From Amycolatopsis arida (GTDB lineage Bacteria > Actinomycetota > Actinomycetes > Mycobacteriales > Pseudonocardiaceae): DNA of 64,000 bases. Every line of letters starts with the position of its first letter. Position 1 is the first letter of the stretch. This document shows positions 53,221 to 62,234 of the stretch, in pieces. The stretch lies in the NCBI RefSeq assembly GCF_900115565.1, contig NZ_FOWW01000002.1, positions 857,971-921,970 on the forward strand, read 5' to 3'. The notes beneath the pieces are model-generated. The model was not told the origin of the DNA. It saw nothing but the letters and a program-made list of their open reading frames with translations, and searched no databases. Position numbers and translations under genes: made by a program.

Positions 53221-54456
53221 GTGGGGTTGGACGTCGACGCGATCATCGCCGATGTGAACGCGCACTGGCCGGTGTACGCCAGCATGCCGTTCATCGCGGC
53301 GCTGATCGGCTACGTCACCAAGCGGGTGGCGATCGAGATGATGTTCCGACCACTGGAGTTCGTCGGCATCCGTCCGTTCCTCGGCTGGCAGGGTGTGCTC
53401 CCGGCGAACGCCGAGCGGATGGCGGCCATCGCCACCGAGACGTTGACCAGGAACCTCGTCGATCCGAAGGAGATCTTCGCCCGGCTCGACCCGGAACAGG
53501 TCGCCAGGGAGATCGAGCAACCCCTGCTGCGGGTGGTGGAGGACGTCACCCGCGAGGTGATGGAGCAGTACCAGCCGCGGCTGTGGGAGATGCTGCCGGC
53601 CGGCGCGCAGCAACTGCTGCTCCGCCGGGTGCGGGCGGAGGCGCCGAAGGCGATCGCGAAGATCATGCGGGAGATCGCCGACGACATCGAGGACGTGCTC
53701 GACCTCAAGCACATGGTCGTCGCGAACCTGGTGCGCGACAAGGCGCTGCTCAACCGGCTGATCCGGGACATCTCCCGGCCGGAGATGACGTTCATCGCCC
53801 GGTCCGGGATCGTGTTCGGGTTCTACCTCGGCATCGTGCAGCTGGTGGTGTGGACGCTCACCCGGTCGCCGCTCGTGCTGCCCGCGTTCGGCCTGCTGAT
53901 CGGCTGGTTCACCGACTGGCTGGCACTCAAGATGATCTTCCTGCCGCGGGAGCCGAGGCGGTTCCTCGGCTACACCTGGCAGGGCGTGTTCCAGAAGCGC
54001 CGGCACCAGGTGGCCGCCGACTACGGCGACATGATCGCCACCGAGATCATCACCATCCCCAACCTGCTGGAGGCCGTGCTCAACGGGCCCAAGTCCGACC
54101 GGCTGTTCCAGATGATCAGCCGGGAGGTCCGGCGCACGATCGACACGCAGGCCAGCGTGGTCAAGCCGGTGGTCGCGATGGCCGTCGGAACGCGCCGGTT
54201 CCAGGAGATGAAGCAGGTCGCGGCCAAGAAGGCGGCCGAGCGGGTGCCGCAGACCATCCGCCACGCGGAGAGCTACGCGGTCAACGCGCTCGACGTGCGC
54301 AACACCATCGTCGAGCGGATGCGCCAGCTCAGCCCGCTCGAGTTCGAGGGGCTGCTGCGGCCGGCCTTCCGCCAGGACGAGTGGAAGCTGATCGCCGTCG
54401 GCGCCGTCATCGGCGGCCTCGTCGGCGAGCTCCAGGTCCTGCTCCTCCTCCATTGA
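53221..54456 (+). CDS. DUF445 family membrane protein, copy 1
   Basis: A 411-aa DUF445 (YheB-like) protein: an N-terminal membrane segment (FIAALIGYVTKRVAIEMMF), a long helical middle region, a central hydrophobic pair (about residues 195-240, with LIGWFTDWLALKMIF) and a C-terminal membrane segment after FRQDEWKLIAVG. Likely start GTG at 53221. About 60 % of positions match by eye with the copy at 54644, so they arose by duplication. Function unknown; Bacillus YheB relatives are spore-associated, which does not fit here. Confidence 0.88.
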   Translation: MGLDVDAIIADVNAHWPVYASMPFIAALIGYVTKRVAIEMMFRPLEFVGIRPFLGWQGVLPANAERMAAIATETLTRNLVDPKEIFARLDPEQVAREIEQPLLRVVEDVTREVMEQYQPRLWEMLPAGAQQLLLRRVRAEAPKAIAKIMREIADDIEDVLDLKHMVVANLVRDKALLNRLIRDISRPEMTFIARSGIVFGFYLGIVQLVVWTLTRSPLVLPAFGLLIGWFTDWLALKMIFLPREPRRFLGYTWQGVFQKRRHQVAADYGDMIATEIITIPNLLEAVLNGPKSDRLFQMISREVRRTIDTQASVVKPVVAMAVGTRRFQEMKQVAAKKAAERVPQTIRHAESYAVNALDVRNTIVERMRQLSPLEFEGLLRPAFRQDEWKLIAVGAVIGGLVGELQVLLLLH

Positions 54457-54463
54457 CCCCGGC

Positions 54464-54552
54464 GTGTTCGCGCTTCGCGTCGGTGTGTTCGCGCTTCGCG
54501 TCGGTGTGTTTGCGCCGGGCGACGCCAGCACGCTGCCGTAGTCGGCAAACAC
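54464..54552. repeat. Intergenic repeat element between the DUF445 genes
   Basis: GTGTTCGCGCTTCGCGTCGG occurs twice in tandem (54464 and 54485, period 21), then GTGTTTGCG at 54506 pairs with CGGCAAACAC ending at 54552 as an inverted repeat around a GC-rich loop. The element fills the gap between the two paralogous genes and could form a large hairpin. Role unknown. Confidence 0.6.
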
Positions 54553-54643
54553 GACGACGTGGGCGGCGAACACGCGGGGGGACACGGGGAGTGGGCGGGT
54601 GGCGGATACCGTACGCTCACCGCCGCGTGGAGGGAGGTCTGTT

Positions 54644-55870
54644 GTGGACGCCGTCCTCGACGACCTCGCGCGGCACTGGCCGCTGTACGCGGCGATCCCG
54701 TTCGTCGCGGCGCTGATCGGCTACGTCACCAAGCGGGTGGCGATCGAGATGATGTTCCGCCCGCTGGAGTTCGTCGGCATCCGCCCCTTCCTCGGCTGGC
54801 AGGGCGTGGTTCCCCGGCACGGAGGGCGGATGGCCGCGCTGGCCACCGACCTGCTCACCGCCAACCTGCTGGACCTGCGGGAGGTCCTCGCCAGGATCGA
54901 CCCCGACCGGATCACCAGGGAGATCGAGCAGCCGCTGCTGCGCACCGTCGACGACATCGCCAGGGACGTGCTGGAACGGCACCACCCGCGGCTGTGGGAG
55001 GCGCTGCCGGCGATGGCCCAGGAGCTGGTCGTCAAGCAGATCCAGGCGGCGACCCCGCGGCTGGTCCGCGAGCTGCTGGCCGAGCTGCGGACCAACCTGG
55101 ACGAGGTGCTCGACGTCAAGCACATGACCGTCCAGCTCCTCACCGCGGACAAGCGGATGCTGGTGCGGCTGATTCGGGGGATCTCGCGGCCCGAGATCGC
55201 GTTCATCGCCAGGACCGGGATCTACTTCGGCTTCCTGCTCGGCGTGGTGCAGTCGGTGGTCTGGGCGCTCACCAAGGAACCCTGGGTGATGCCGATCTTC
55301 GGCGCGTTCGTCGGGTTCTCCACCGACTGGCTGGCGATCAAGCTGATCTTCGTGCCGCGGGAGCCGGTGCGGGTGCTCGGCCGGTACACGTGGCAGGGCA
55401 AGTTCCAGCGGCGGCGGCGCGAGGTCGCCCGGCAGTACGGCCAGGTGATCGCCGGCGAGGTGCTCACCGTGCCCAACCTGGTGAACGCCATCCTGCACGG
55501 CCCGCGGTCGGACCGCCTGCACGCGATGATCCAACGGTTGGTGGCCAGGGAGGTGGACGCGCAGGTGAACGTGGCCAAGCCGCTGGTGTCGCTGACCGTC
55601 GGCGGGCACCGGCTGCGGGAGATGAAGGCCGCCGCGGCGGCCGAGGCGGTGCGCCGGCTGCCCGGCACCCTGCGACCGGCCGAGGGCTACCTCGCCGAGG
55701 CGATGGACATCGCGAACATGGTGGAGGAACGCATGCTCCGGCTCACCCCGGCGGAGTTCGAAAGCCTCCTCCGACCAGCCTTCCGCCAGGACGAGTGGAA
55801 GCTGATCGCCGTCGGCGGCGTCATCGGCTTCCTCGTCGGCGAGCTGCAGGTCCTCCTGATGCTGCACTGA
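54644..55870 (+). CDS. DUF445 family membrane protein, copy 2
   Basis: A 408-aa paralogue of the preceding gene with the same topology: N-terminal FVAALIGYVTKRVAIEMMF, middle FVGFSTDWLAIKLIF, C-terminal FRQDEWKLIAVGGVIGF. The GTG at 54644 has GGAGGGAGG 6 nt upstream; an ATG-like in-frame start 15 codons earlier is less likely. The two proteins may form a complex, which would explain the tandem arrangement; this is inference. Confidence 0.88.
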   Translation: MDAVLDDLARHWPLYAAIPFVAALIGYVTKRVAIEMMFRPLEFVGIRPFLGWQGVVPRHGGRMAALATDLLTANLLDLREVLARIDPDRITREIEQPLLRTVDDIARDVLERHHPRLWEALPAMAQELVVKQIQAATPRLVRELLAELRTNLDEVLDVKHMTVQLLTADKRMLVRLIRGISRPEIAFIARTGIYFGFLLGVVQSVVWALTKEPWVMPIFGAFVGFSTDWLAIKLIFVPREPVRVLGRYTWQGKFQRRRREVARQYGQVIAGEVLTVPNLVNAILHGPRSDRLHAMIQRLVAREVDAQVNVAKPLVSLTVGGHRLREMKAAAAAEAVRRLPGTLRPAEGYLAEAMDIANMVEERMLRLTPAEFESLLRPAFRQDEWKLIAVGGVIGFLVGELQVLLMLH

Positions 55871-56018
55871 GACTGCTCAACTTATCGGTATCTATGCGCC
55901 GTACAATAAGACGATCTTGATCGACGCTAGTATCGGGTACTTCATCCAGGGCTGCGCCCCGGGAGTTCCGACAAACTGGTGTGGCTGAACCTAGTCAAAC
56001 AGTGCAGCTGATTTTAAG

Positions 56019-56543
56019 ATGGAAGTAGGGATCCACGTGGCGACCAGGGCAAATATTTGGACGGGAGTTGCCGGTGTGGTGGCAGTTGTGTCCGCACTGG
56101 TTGCCGCGTGGATCTCATTCGGAACATCCGCACCTGAACCGCCTGCCTCTGCCTCCCCTGAAGAGGCAGAAGCAATGCTCAACGAGGCGGTTCGTCTGGT
56201 GCAAACGGGCAATTTTGGCGGCCTATGTGAGGCCCTGGGCCCGAAGAGCAACTGCGAGGTTCACCTACAGGAAGCCCGGGTAGCGGGGTTGGTGCCGAGT
56301 AAAACTAGACCCGAAGTTGTCGAGACGATCCAGGTGGGAGTTAACGAGGTCAGTCTTCGCTTGCAAGGAAATTATGCGGACGGCCGGACCTACGAAACCG
56401 AGTTCCACGTGGTTCGCATCGGAGGACGGTTGCAGGCCACCAATCCAATCTACTGGCTGCCGATCGAGCGTGCTCAAGCAGACTGCAAGCACGAGCCGGA
56501 GCACCTTGTGTGTAGTAAAATTGCCATACCGCCGTCCCAATGA
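56019..56543 (+). CDS. Hypothetical membrane-anchored protein of atypical base composition
   Basis: A 174-aa protein with one N-terminal membrane helix (GVAGVVAVVSALVAAWISF) and a soluble outer part with three cysteines in it (GGLCEALG, SNCEVHL, QADCKHEPEHLVC). The fold suggests a small NTF2-like or lipoprotein-type sensor domain, but I cannot assign it. The gene and its surroundings (55880-56640) are visibly lower in G+C than the neighbours, which suggests transfer. GTG at 56037 is an alternative start with AGGGA upstream. Confidence 0.65.
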   Translation: MEVGIHVATRANIWTGVAGVVAVVSALVAAWISFGTSAPEPPASASPEEAEAMLNEAVRLVQTGNFGGLCEALGPKSNCEVHLQEARVAGLVPSKTRPEVVETIQVGVNEVSLRLQGNYADGRTYETEFHVVRIGGRLQATNPIYWLPIERAQADCKHEPEHLVCSKIAIPPSQ

Positions 56544-56755
56544 CCCCCACAGGTGTGGGTGTTGTGCAGCCCACGATGTTTCCGACCGCCACGCCTGTCA
56601 CTACGTCGGCCTGATCTGCGGAAAGCGGTATGACATGTGAGTGACAGCTTGCGACTCCGGCGTCATGAGGAGGCGGGCCGCACGCCTCGCCGACCTCGCT
56701 GCAGTGTCAGCCGAGTCCGCCGTGTCGGGCGGGCGAGGCTGCGCCTCGTTTCGGC

Positions 56756-57631
56756 TCATTCAGCGGGTAGCGGCCGCGATGGCCGCGCGCCCCGTTCGGT
56801 GAGCCTGGTGCGCACGGTCGCCACCAGGCGGCAGCCGAGGTAGATCGTGAACGAGATCGCCGTCACGAAGAAGCTGACCGGCGCCTCCGGCGCGAGTGAC
56901 AGCACGATCCCGCCCAGCGCGGCCGTCTCGGCGAACAGCACCGCCAGCAGCGTCGCCCGCCACGGGCTCGCGGTCACCCTGGCCGCCGCGGCCGCGGGGG
57001 TGACCATCAACGCCACCACGAGCAGCGCCCCCACGATCTGCACCCCGAGCGCCGTCGCCGCGCCGACCAGCACCGCGAACACCGGGCTGAGCACCCGCAC
57101 CGGCACCCCACGGGCCACCGCCACCGCCGGGTCCACGCTGGCGAACAGCAGCGGCCGGTGGATCACCGCCAGCACCCCCAGCACGACGACCGCCGCGACG
57201 ATCAGCGCGGTGATATCGGCCGGCTCGATCGCCACGATCTGCCCCACCAGGATGCCGAACTTGTTCGACGCCCGGCCGGGGTAGAACCACAGCAGCAGCA
57301 CCCCCAACCCCAACCCGAACGACAGGATCACCCCGATCACCGAGTCGCGGTCGGACTCCCGCCCGCCGAGCAGGCCGAGCAGCAGCGCGGCCACGATCGC
57401 CCCGGCCAGTGCCCCGTAGCTCACGCTCAGCCCCAGCACCAGCGCCGCCGCCGCGCCGGTGAACGCCAGCTCCGCGGTGCCGTGCACGGCGAACGACATC
57501 CGGCGCATCACGATCAGCGGCCCCAGCACCCCGGCCACCAGGCCGAGCACCGCCGCCGCCAGCAACGCCTTCTGCACGGTGTCCAACCGGAGCAGCTCCG
57601 CGGTCACCGCGAAGTCGAACAGATCCTCCAT
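56756..57631 (-). CDS. znuB: Zinc/manganese ABC transporter permease (ZnuB-like)
   Basis: A 291-aa ABC-3-type permease with about eight hydrophobic helices: LGPLIVMRRMSFAVHGTAEL near the N-terminus and VQIVGALLVVALMVTPAAAA, both typical of the family. It is the membrane channel for the ATPase encoded just before it (3-nt gap). Operon order is znuA-znuC-znuB on the minus strand. Zinc is the more likely substrate because of the His-rich binding protein. Confidence 0.93.
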   Translation of the reverse strand: MEDLFDFAVTAELLRLDTVQKALLAAAVLGLVAGVLGPLIVMRRMSFAVHGTAELAFTGAAAALVLGLSVSYGALAGAIVAALLLGLLGGRESDRDSVIGVILSFGLGLGVLLLWFYPGRASNKFGILVGQIVAIEPADITALIVAAVVVLGVLAVIHRPLLFASVDPAVAVARGVPVRVLSPVFAVLVGAATALGVQIVGALLVVALMVTPAAAAARVTASPWRATLLAVLFAETAALGGIVLSLAPEAPVSFFVTAISFTIYLGCRLVATVRTRLTERGARPSRPLPAE

Positions 57632-57634
57632 CGC

Positions 57635-58468
57635 TCACCGCCACGCCGCGGGCTCGTCCAGCTGGTCCAGATGATGGTGCGCGTCGTCCTCGCACAGCGC
57701 GCTCTGCGCCCCGGCCACGTGGATCTGCCCGCCGACCCGCACCACCTCGACCCGCGTGCCGTACAGCTCCGACAGCGTCGCCGACGTCATCACCTCCACC
57801 GGCGGACCGATCCGGAACGCCCCGTTGACCAGGTACAGCACCCGGTGCACGAACGGCAGGATCGGGTTGATCTCGTGGGTCACGAACAGCACCGCGGTGC
57901 CCGCCTCGCGCCGCCGCGCGTCGATCAGCTCGCTCACCACCCGCTGGTGCGCGACGTCCAGCGACAGCAACGGCTCGTCGCAGAGCAGCACCTCCGGCTC
58001 GCCGACCAGCGCCTGCGCCACCCGCAGCCGCTGCTGCTCGCCGCCGGAGAGGCGCCCCACCGGCGAGCCGGCGTAGGACTCCGCCCCGACCGCGGCGATG
58101 GCCTCGGCCACCCGGCGCCGCCGCCGGGCCAGCCCGCGCAACCCGGTGCCCCATCGGTGCCCGTCCAGGCCCAGCGCCACCAGGTCGGTACCGCGCAGGG
58201 TGAGCCCCTCGTCCATCGCCCGCTGCTGCGGCACGTAGCCGACCCGGCGGTTGCCCCGGCCCGGCGGCCGCCCGACCAGCCGGACCCGACCGGTGGACAG
58301 CGGCTGCAGCCCGAGCAGCACCCGCAGCAGGCTCGTCTTGCCCGAGCCGTTGGGCCCCAGCACGGCCAGGAACTCACCGGGCTCGACCCGCAAATTCAGC
58401 CCGGACCACAGCGTGCGCGGGCCGAACCGGAGCCCGGCGTCGGTCAGCTCGACGGCGGCGCCGGTCAT
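57635..58468 (-). CDS. znuC: Zinc/manganese ABC transporter ATPase (ZnuC-like)
   Basis: A 277-aa ABC ATPase: Walker A GPNGSGKTS (residues 39-47), signature LSGGEQQRLRVAQAL, Walker B VLLCDEPLLSLD and His switch VTHE. The C-terminal tail has a DDAHHHLDQ cluster that might touch metal. The ATG at 58468 overlaps the znuA stop (ATGA). Confidence 0.95.
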   Translation of the reverse strand: MTGAAVELTDAGLRFGPRTLWSGLNLRVEPGEFLAVLGPNGSGKTSLLRVLLGLQPLSTGRVRLVGRPPGRGNRRVGYVPQQRAMDEGLTLRGTDLVALGLDGHRWGTGLRGLARRRRRVAEAIAAVGAESYAGSPVGRLSGGEQQRLRVAQALVGEPEVLLCDEPLLSLDVAHQRVVSELIDARRREAGTAVLFVTHEINPILPFVHRVLYLVNGAFRIGPPVEVMTSATLSELYGTRVEVVRVGGQIHVAGAQSALCEDDAHHHLDQLDEPAAWR

Positions 58469-59472
58469 GCCCCGCTCAGTGCCGCGGCCAGCTCGTCCAC
58501 CTGCTTGCTCATCCAGGCAATGTAGTCGGTCTGCCCCTCGGGCAACGTCTCGGTCACGGTCACCACCGGGATCCCGGCGGCACCCGCCTTGGCGACCAAC
58601 TGCTCGGTCACCGGAGTCTCGGTCTGCTCGTTGTGCACCACCACGCGTACCTGCCGGCCCTCGACCAGCTGGTTGACCGCTTCCTGCGCGGCGACCGGGA
58701 CGTCGGTCTCCTCCTCGATGGCCTCGGCGAAGTCGCGCGGGGTGACGTCGTCCAGCCGCGCCGCCTCCAGCAGGTAGTGCGCGACCGGCTCGGTGGCGAC
58801 GACCTTCGTGCCGGCGTGCTCGGCGGCCATCCGGTCGATCCGCGCCTCCAACTCGTCCAGCCGGCCGCTGAACGCCGCGGCGTTGTCGGTGAACCGCTGC
58901 TCGTCCTCGGGCCGCAGCTCACCCAGCTCGGCGGCGACCCGGTCGGCGACCGCCCGCACGGTGGCAACGTCGTACCAGACGTGCTCGTTCCGCCCTTCGT
59001 GGCCGTGACCGTGGCCGCCCTCCGCGGGCCCTTCGTCCGCGTGGCCACCCTCGGCGTGCCCCTGCTCGTCCGCGGGCGCGAGCTCGACGGCCACCACCTT
59101 GCGCGTGTCCGGGGCCTGGTCGGCCAGCTTGGTGAAGAAGTCGTCGTAGCCACCACCGTTGGAGACCAGCAGCTTCGCGCCCTGCACCGTGGCGGCGTCC
59201 CGGGCGGTCGCCTGGTAGGAGTGCGGGTCGCCGGAAGGGTCGTTGATGATCGACGTCACCGTCGCCGCGTCACCGGCGACGGCGCTGACGACACTGCCCC
59301 AGACGCTGGTGGACACGACCACCGGCACCGTCCCGTCGGCCGCCTGGTCGCCCCCGCTCCCGGTGTCGCCACCGCACGCGGTCAGGCCCAGCGCGAGCAC
59401 CGCGACCGCGGGCGGAATCGACAGCAGGCGCCGGGCGCGGCGCGGGGCCGGTGCGGTCATCGGCACGGTCAT
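58465..59472 (-). CDS. znuA: Metal-binding lipoprotein ZnuA (cluster A-I)
   Basis: A 335-aa solute-binding lipoprotein with signal peptide and lipobox LGLTACGG. The metal-binding core shows the first His in DPSGDPHSY, the second in EHVWYD, and a third in EPVAHYL. Between the first and second lies the His-rich loop HAEGGHADEGPAEGGHGHGH, typical of zinc-specific ZnuA. The ATG at 59472 has AGGAG 8 nt upstream. It starts the znuACB operon; a Zur site could lie upstream but is not clear. Confidence 0.94.
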   Translation of the reverse strand: MTVPMTAPAPRRARRLLSIPPAVAVLALGLTACGGDTGSGGDQAADGTVPVVVSTSVWGSVVSAVAGDAATVTSIINDPSGDPHSYQATARDAATVQGAKLLVSNGGGYDDFFTKLADQAPDTRKVVAVELAPADEQGHAEGGHADEGPAEGGHGHGHEGRNEHVWYDVATVRAVADRVAAELGELRPEDEQRFTDNAAAFSGRLDELEARIDRMAAEHAGTKVVATEPVAHYLLEAARLDDVTPRDFAEAIEEETDVPVAAQEAVNQLVEGRQVRVVVHNEQTETPVTEQLVAKAGAAGIPVVTVTETLPEGQTDYIAWMSKQVDELAAALSGA

Positions 59473-59622
59473 CGGGAACTCTCCTGGGTCGTCGCGCTCG
59501 GTAGATAATGGAAACCGTTGTCGAATTCAGCGTACCCCATCAGGTGGACGGGTTTCACCGTCGCCCGCGACGGACCGTCGTCGTGTGACCAAGAACGGGT
59601 AGCGCTTCTGCAATACCTACTG

Positions 59623-59635
59623 AACCGTTACGGTT
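59623..59635. promoter_or_regulatory. Candidate LacI-type operator
   Basis: A perfect inverted repeat AACCG-TTA-CGGTT lies 5 nt before the ATG of the LacI-family gene. Its position over the start region suggests autorepression. The odd 13-nt length is unusual for LacI operators, so this is tentative. Confidence 0.35.
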
Positions 59636-59640
59636 TGTTC

Positions 59641-60741
59641 ATGGGCCGGCCCATCAGAACCAGGCGACAGGCGACCCTGGCGTCGCTCGCCGCCGAGCTG
59701 GGTGTCTCGCGGACGACGGTGTCCAACGCGTACAACCGTCCCGACCAGCTCTCCCCCGAGCTGCGCCGCCGCGTGCTGGAGACCGCGCGCCGGCTCGGCT
59801 ACCCGGGGCCGGACCCGGTGGCCCGCTCGCTGCGCACCCGCAAGGCCGGCGCCGTGGGCCTGCTGCTCACCGAGAACCTCTCCTACGCGTTTCGCGACCC
59901 CGCCGCCGTCGGAGTCCTCGAGGGACTGGCGCTGGCCTGCGAGGACGCCGGGGTCGGCCTGCACCTCGTCCCGGCAAGCCCCGGGCGGGAGGACGTCGCC
60001 GCGGTGCACCGCGCCGGCGTCGACGGGTTCGTCGTGTACTCGGTGCCCGACGACGACCCGCACCTGGCCGCCGTGCTCTCCCGGCCGGTGCCCACTGTGA
60101 TCATCGACCAACCGCGGGTCGACGGGGTCGACCGGGTCGGTCCCGACGACGACGCCGCGATCAGCGAGCTGGCCAGCCACCTCGTCCAGCTCGGCCACCG
60201 GCAGATCGGTGTGCTCTGCATGCGACTGGCCCGGGACCGCAACGACGACTTCGCTCCGGTCGAGCGGCAACGGTCGGCGCACTTCCACGTGCAGCGCACC
60301 CGGCTCGCCGCGCTGGCCAAGGCGTTCGAGGCGGTCGACGTCGACTGGAACGGCGTGCCGGTGGTGGAGCGCTTCGAGCACACCGTCGACGAGGGCGCCT
60401 CGGCGGCGCGGCAGCTGCTCGACGCCTACCCACGGGTCACCGCCCTGATCTGCACCTCGGACATCCTCGCCCTCGGCGCGCTCGCCGAAGCCGGCCGGCG
60501 CGGGCTGCGGGTGCCCGCCGACCTCACCGTCACCGGGTTCGACGGCATCGCCGAGGCCAAGCGGGCCGGGCTGACCACCGTGCACCAGCCGGTGCTGGAC
60601 AAGGGCAAGGCCGCTGGCAAGCTGCTGCTCGCGGCCAGCGAGCACGTGAACCCGCGGGTGATCACGCTGACCACCGAGCTGCTCATCGGCACGACGTCGG
60701 CGCCGCCGCGCACCGCCGAGGAGCTGTGGTTCGGGCCCTGA
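59641..60741 (+). CDS. LacI-family transcriptional regulator
   Basis: A 366-aa regulator: helix-turn-helix TLASLAAELGVSRTTVSNAY (residues 12-31) and hinge, then a periplasmic-binding-protein-like sensor domain (AVGLLLTENLSYAF, GFVVYSVPDDDP, VTGFDGIAEAKRAGLTTVHQ). The ATG at 59641 is the only one that puts the HTH at the N-terminus. No clear ribosome binding site precedes it, so it may be leaderless. No sugar-uptake gene is adjacent; the effector is unknown. It is divergent from znuA. Confidence 0.9.
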   Translation: MGRPIRTRRQATLASLAAELGVSRTTVSNAYNRPDQLSPELRRRVLETARRLGYPGPDPVARSLRTRKAGAVGLLLTENLSYAFRDPAAVGVLEGLALACEDAGVGLHLVPASPGREDVAAVHRAGVDGFVVYSVPDDDPHLAAVLSRPVPTVIIDQPRVDGVDRVGPDDDAAISELASHLVQLGHRQIGVLCMRLARDRNDDFAPVERQRSAHFHVQRTRLAALAKAFEAVDVDWNGVPVVERFEHTVDEGASAARQLLDAYPRVTALICTSDILALGALAEAGRRGLRVPADLTVTGFDGIAEAKRAGLTTVHQPVLDKGKAAGKLLLAASEHVNPRVITLTTELLIGTTSAPPRTAEELWFGP

Positions 60742-60793
60742 CCCGACCCGACACACCGTTTCCGTTTCCGACGACCGAGCCGGAGGCCCTGCC

Positions 60794-61285
60794 ATGACCG
60801 CGATCGACGACCTGCTCCGCCGCAACACCGAGGCCGGCACCGTGACCGGCGACCGCTCCCGCGCCGAGCCCGCGCTGCACGTGGCGATCCTGACCTGCAT
60901 GGACGCCAGGATCCTGGTGCCCGAGGCCTTCGGCCTGCGGGCGGGCGAGGCACACGTGCTGCGCAACGCCGGCGGAGTGGTGACCGACGACGTGATCCGC
61001 TCGCTCGCGCTCAGTCAGCGCAAGCTGGGCACCCGCGAGGTGATGGTCGTGCAGCACACCGGGTGCGGGGTGAACACCGTCACCGAGGACGGCTTCAAGG
61101 ACGAGCTCGAGTCGGCGTGCGGGGTGCGCCCGACGTGGTCGATCGAGGCTTTCCGGGACGTGCACGACAGCGTGCGGCGGTCGATGGCACGGGTGCGGCG
61201 CAGCCCGTACCTGCCGCACACCGAGCACGTCCGCGGCTTCGTCTACGACATCCACGTCGGCACGCTCAGCGAGGTGACCCAGTAG
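60794..61285 (+). CDS. Beta-class carbonic anhydrase
   Basis: A 163-aa zinc enzyme that interconverts CO2 and bicarbonate. The zinc ligands and catalytic pair appear as CMDAR (Cys, Asp, Arg; residues 35-39) and HTGCG (His, Cys; near 88-92). It resembles the short actinobacterial type (Rv1284-like). The ATG at 60794 has GGAGG upstream. It precedes mutY by 13 bp, the same neighbourhood as in M. tuberculosis (Rv3588c-Rv3589). Confidence 0.93.
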   Translation: MTAIDDLLRRNTEAGTVTGDRSRAEPALHVAILTCMDARILVPEAFGLRAGEAHVLRNAGGVVTDDVIRSLALSQRKLGTREVMVVQHTGCGVNTVTEDGFKDELESACGVRPTWSIEAFRDVHDSVRRSMARVRRSPYLPHTEHVRGFVYDIHVGTLSEVTQ

Positions 61286-61298
61286 GCTCGGCGCCGAC

Positions 61299-62189
61299 AT
61301 GCCGACCGACACCGCGCTCGACACCGACACCCTGCTCACCTGGTTCGCCGAGCACGGCCGCGACCTGCCGTGGCGCCGGCCGGACTGCACGCCGTGGGGC
61401 GTGCTGGTCAGCGAGATCATGCTGCAGCAGACACCGGTGGCCAGGGTGGTGCCGCTGTGGGAGGAGTGGCTGGACCGGTGGCCCCGCCCCTCCGCGCTGG
61501 CCGCGGCCAGTCAGGGCGAGGTGCTGCGGGCGTGGGGCAAGCTCGGCTACCCGCGGCGCGCGCTGCGGCTGCACGCGGCCGCGGCGGCCATCGCCCGTGA
61601 CCACGACGACGTGGTGCCGGCCGACGTCGACACCCTGCTGGCCCTGCCGGGGATCGGCGCCTACACCGCGCGGGCGGTGGCGGCGTTCGCGTACGGGCGG
61701 CGGGCGCCGGTGGTGGACACGAACGTGCGGCGCGTGGTGGCCCGCGCGGTGCACGGCGCGGGGGACGCCGGACGGCCGTCGACGACCAGGGACATGGCCG
61801 ACGTCGAGGCGTTGCTGCCGGCCGAGGAGTCCCGCGCGGCGCGGCTGTCGGCCGCGTTGATGGAGCTGGGCGCGCTGGTGTGCACCGCGCGCGGGCCGCG
61901 CTGCGCCGACTGCCCGGTGTACGACTCGTGCGCGTGGCAGCGCGCGGGCCGGCCGGCGTACGAGGGGCCGGCGAAGCCGGTGCAGCGGTACGGCGGCACC
62001 GACCGGCACGTGCGTGGGCTGCTGCTGGACGTGCTGCGCGGTACCTCGGACCCGGTGCCGAAGGAGCGGCTGGACGTCGTGTGGTCGCGCGCCGGCCAGC
62101 GCGACCGGTGCCTGGACTCGCTGCTGGTGGACGGCCTCGTCGAGCAGACCGCCGACGGCCGCTTCGCCCTCCCCGGCGAGCACCGCTGA
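61299..62189 (+). CDS. mutY: A/G-specific adenine glycosylase MutY
   Basis: A 296-aa base-excision enzyme that removes adenine paired with 8-oxoguanine. Features: catalytic Glu in SEIMLQQTPV, helix-hairpin-helix LLALPGIGAYTARAV, catalytic Asp in VVDTNVRRV, and a 4Fe-4S site CTARGPRCADCPVYDSC. The C-terminal NUDIX-like 8-oxoG-recognition domain is very short or absent: the family usually has about 350 residues, though actinobacterial MutY proteins are commonly near 300. Confidence 0.94.
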   Translation: MPTDTALDTDTLLTWFAEHGRDLPWRRPDCTPWGVLVSEIMLQQTPVARVVPLWEEWLDRWPRPSALAAASQGEVLRAWGKLGYPRRALRLHAAAAAIARDHDDVVPADVDTLLALPGIGAYTARAVAAFAYGRRAPVVDTNVRRVVARAVHGAGDAGRPSTTRDMADVEALLPAEESRAARLSAALMELGALVCTARGPRCADCPVYDSCAWQRAGRPAYEGPAKPVQRYGGTDRHVRGLLLDVLRGTSDPVPKERLDVVWSRAGQRDRCLDSLLVDGLVEQTADGRFALPGEHR

Positions 62190-62234
62190 CCGACGCACCG
62201 GCCGCGACATCGTGCGATGTCGAGGAAGTGCTCG

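Noticed and set aside
51913-54585. 890-residue minus-strand frame across the channel-like and DUF445 genes
   Set aside because: It runs antisense to a conserved DUF445 gene and out of frame with the channel gene; no recognisable domain.
59506-59520. Possible Zur box upstream of znuA (AATGG-AAA-CCGTT)
   Set aside because: The inverted repeat is imperfect and does not match the actinobacterial Zur consensus well enough; kept only as a hint that znuA may be zinc-regulated.
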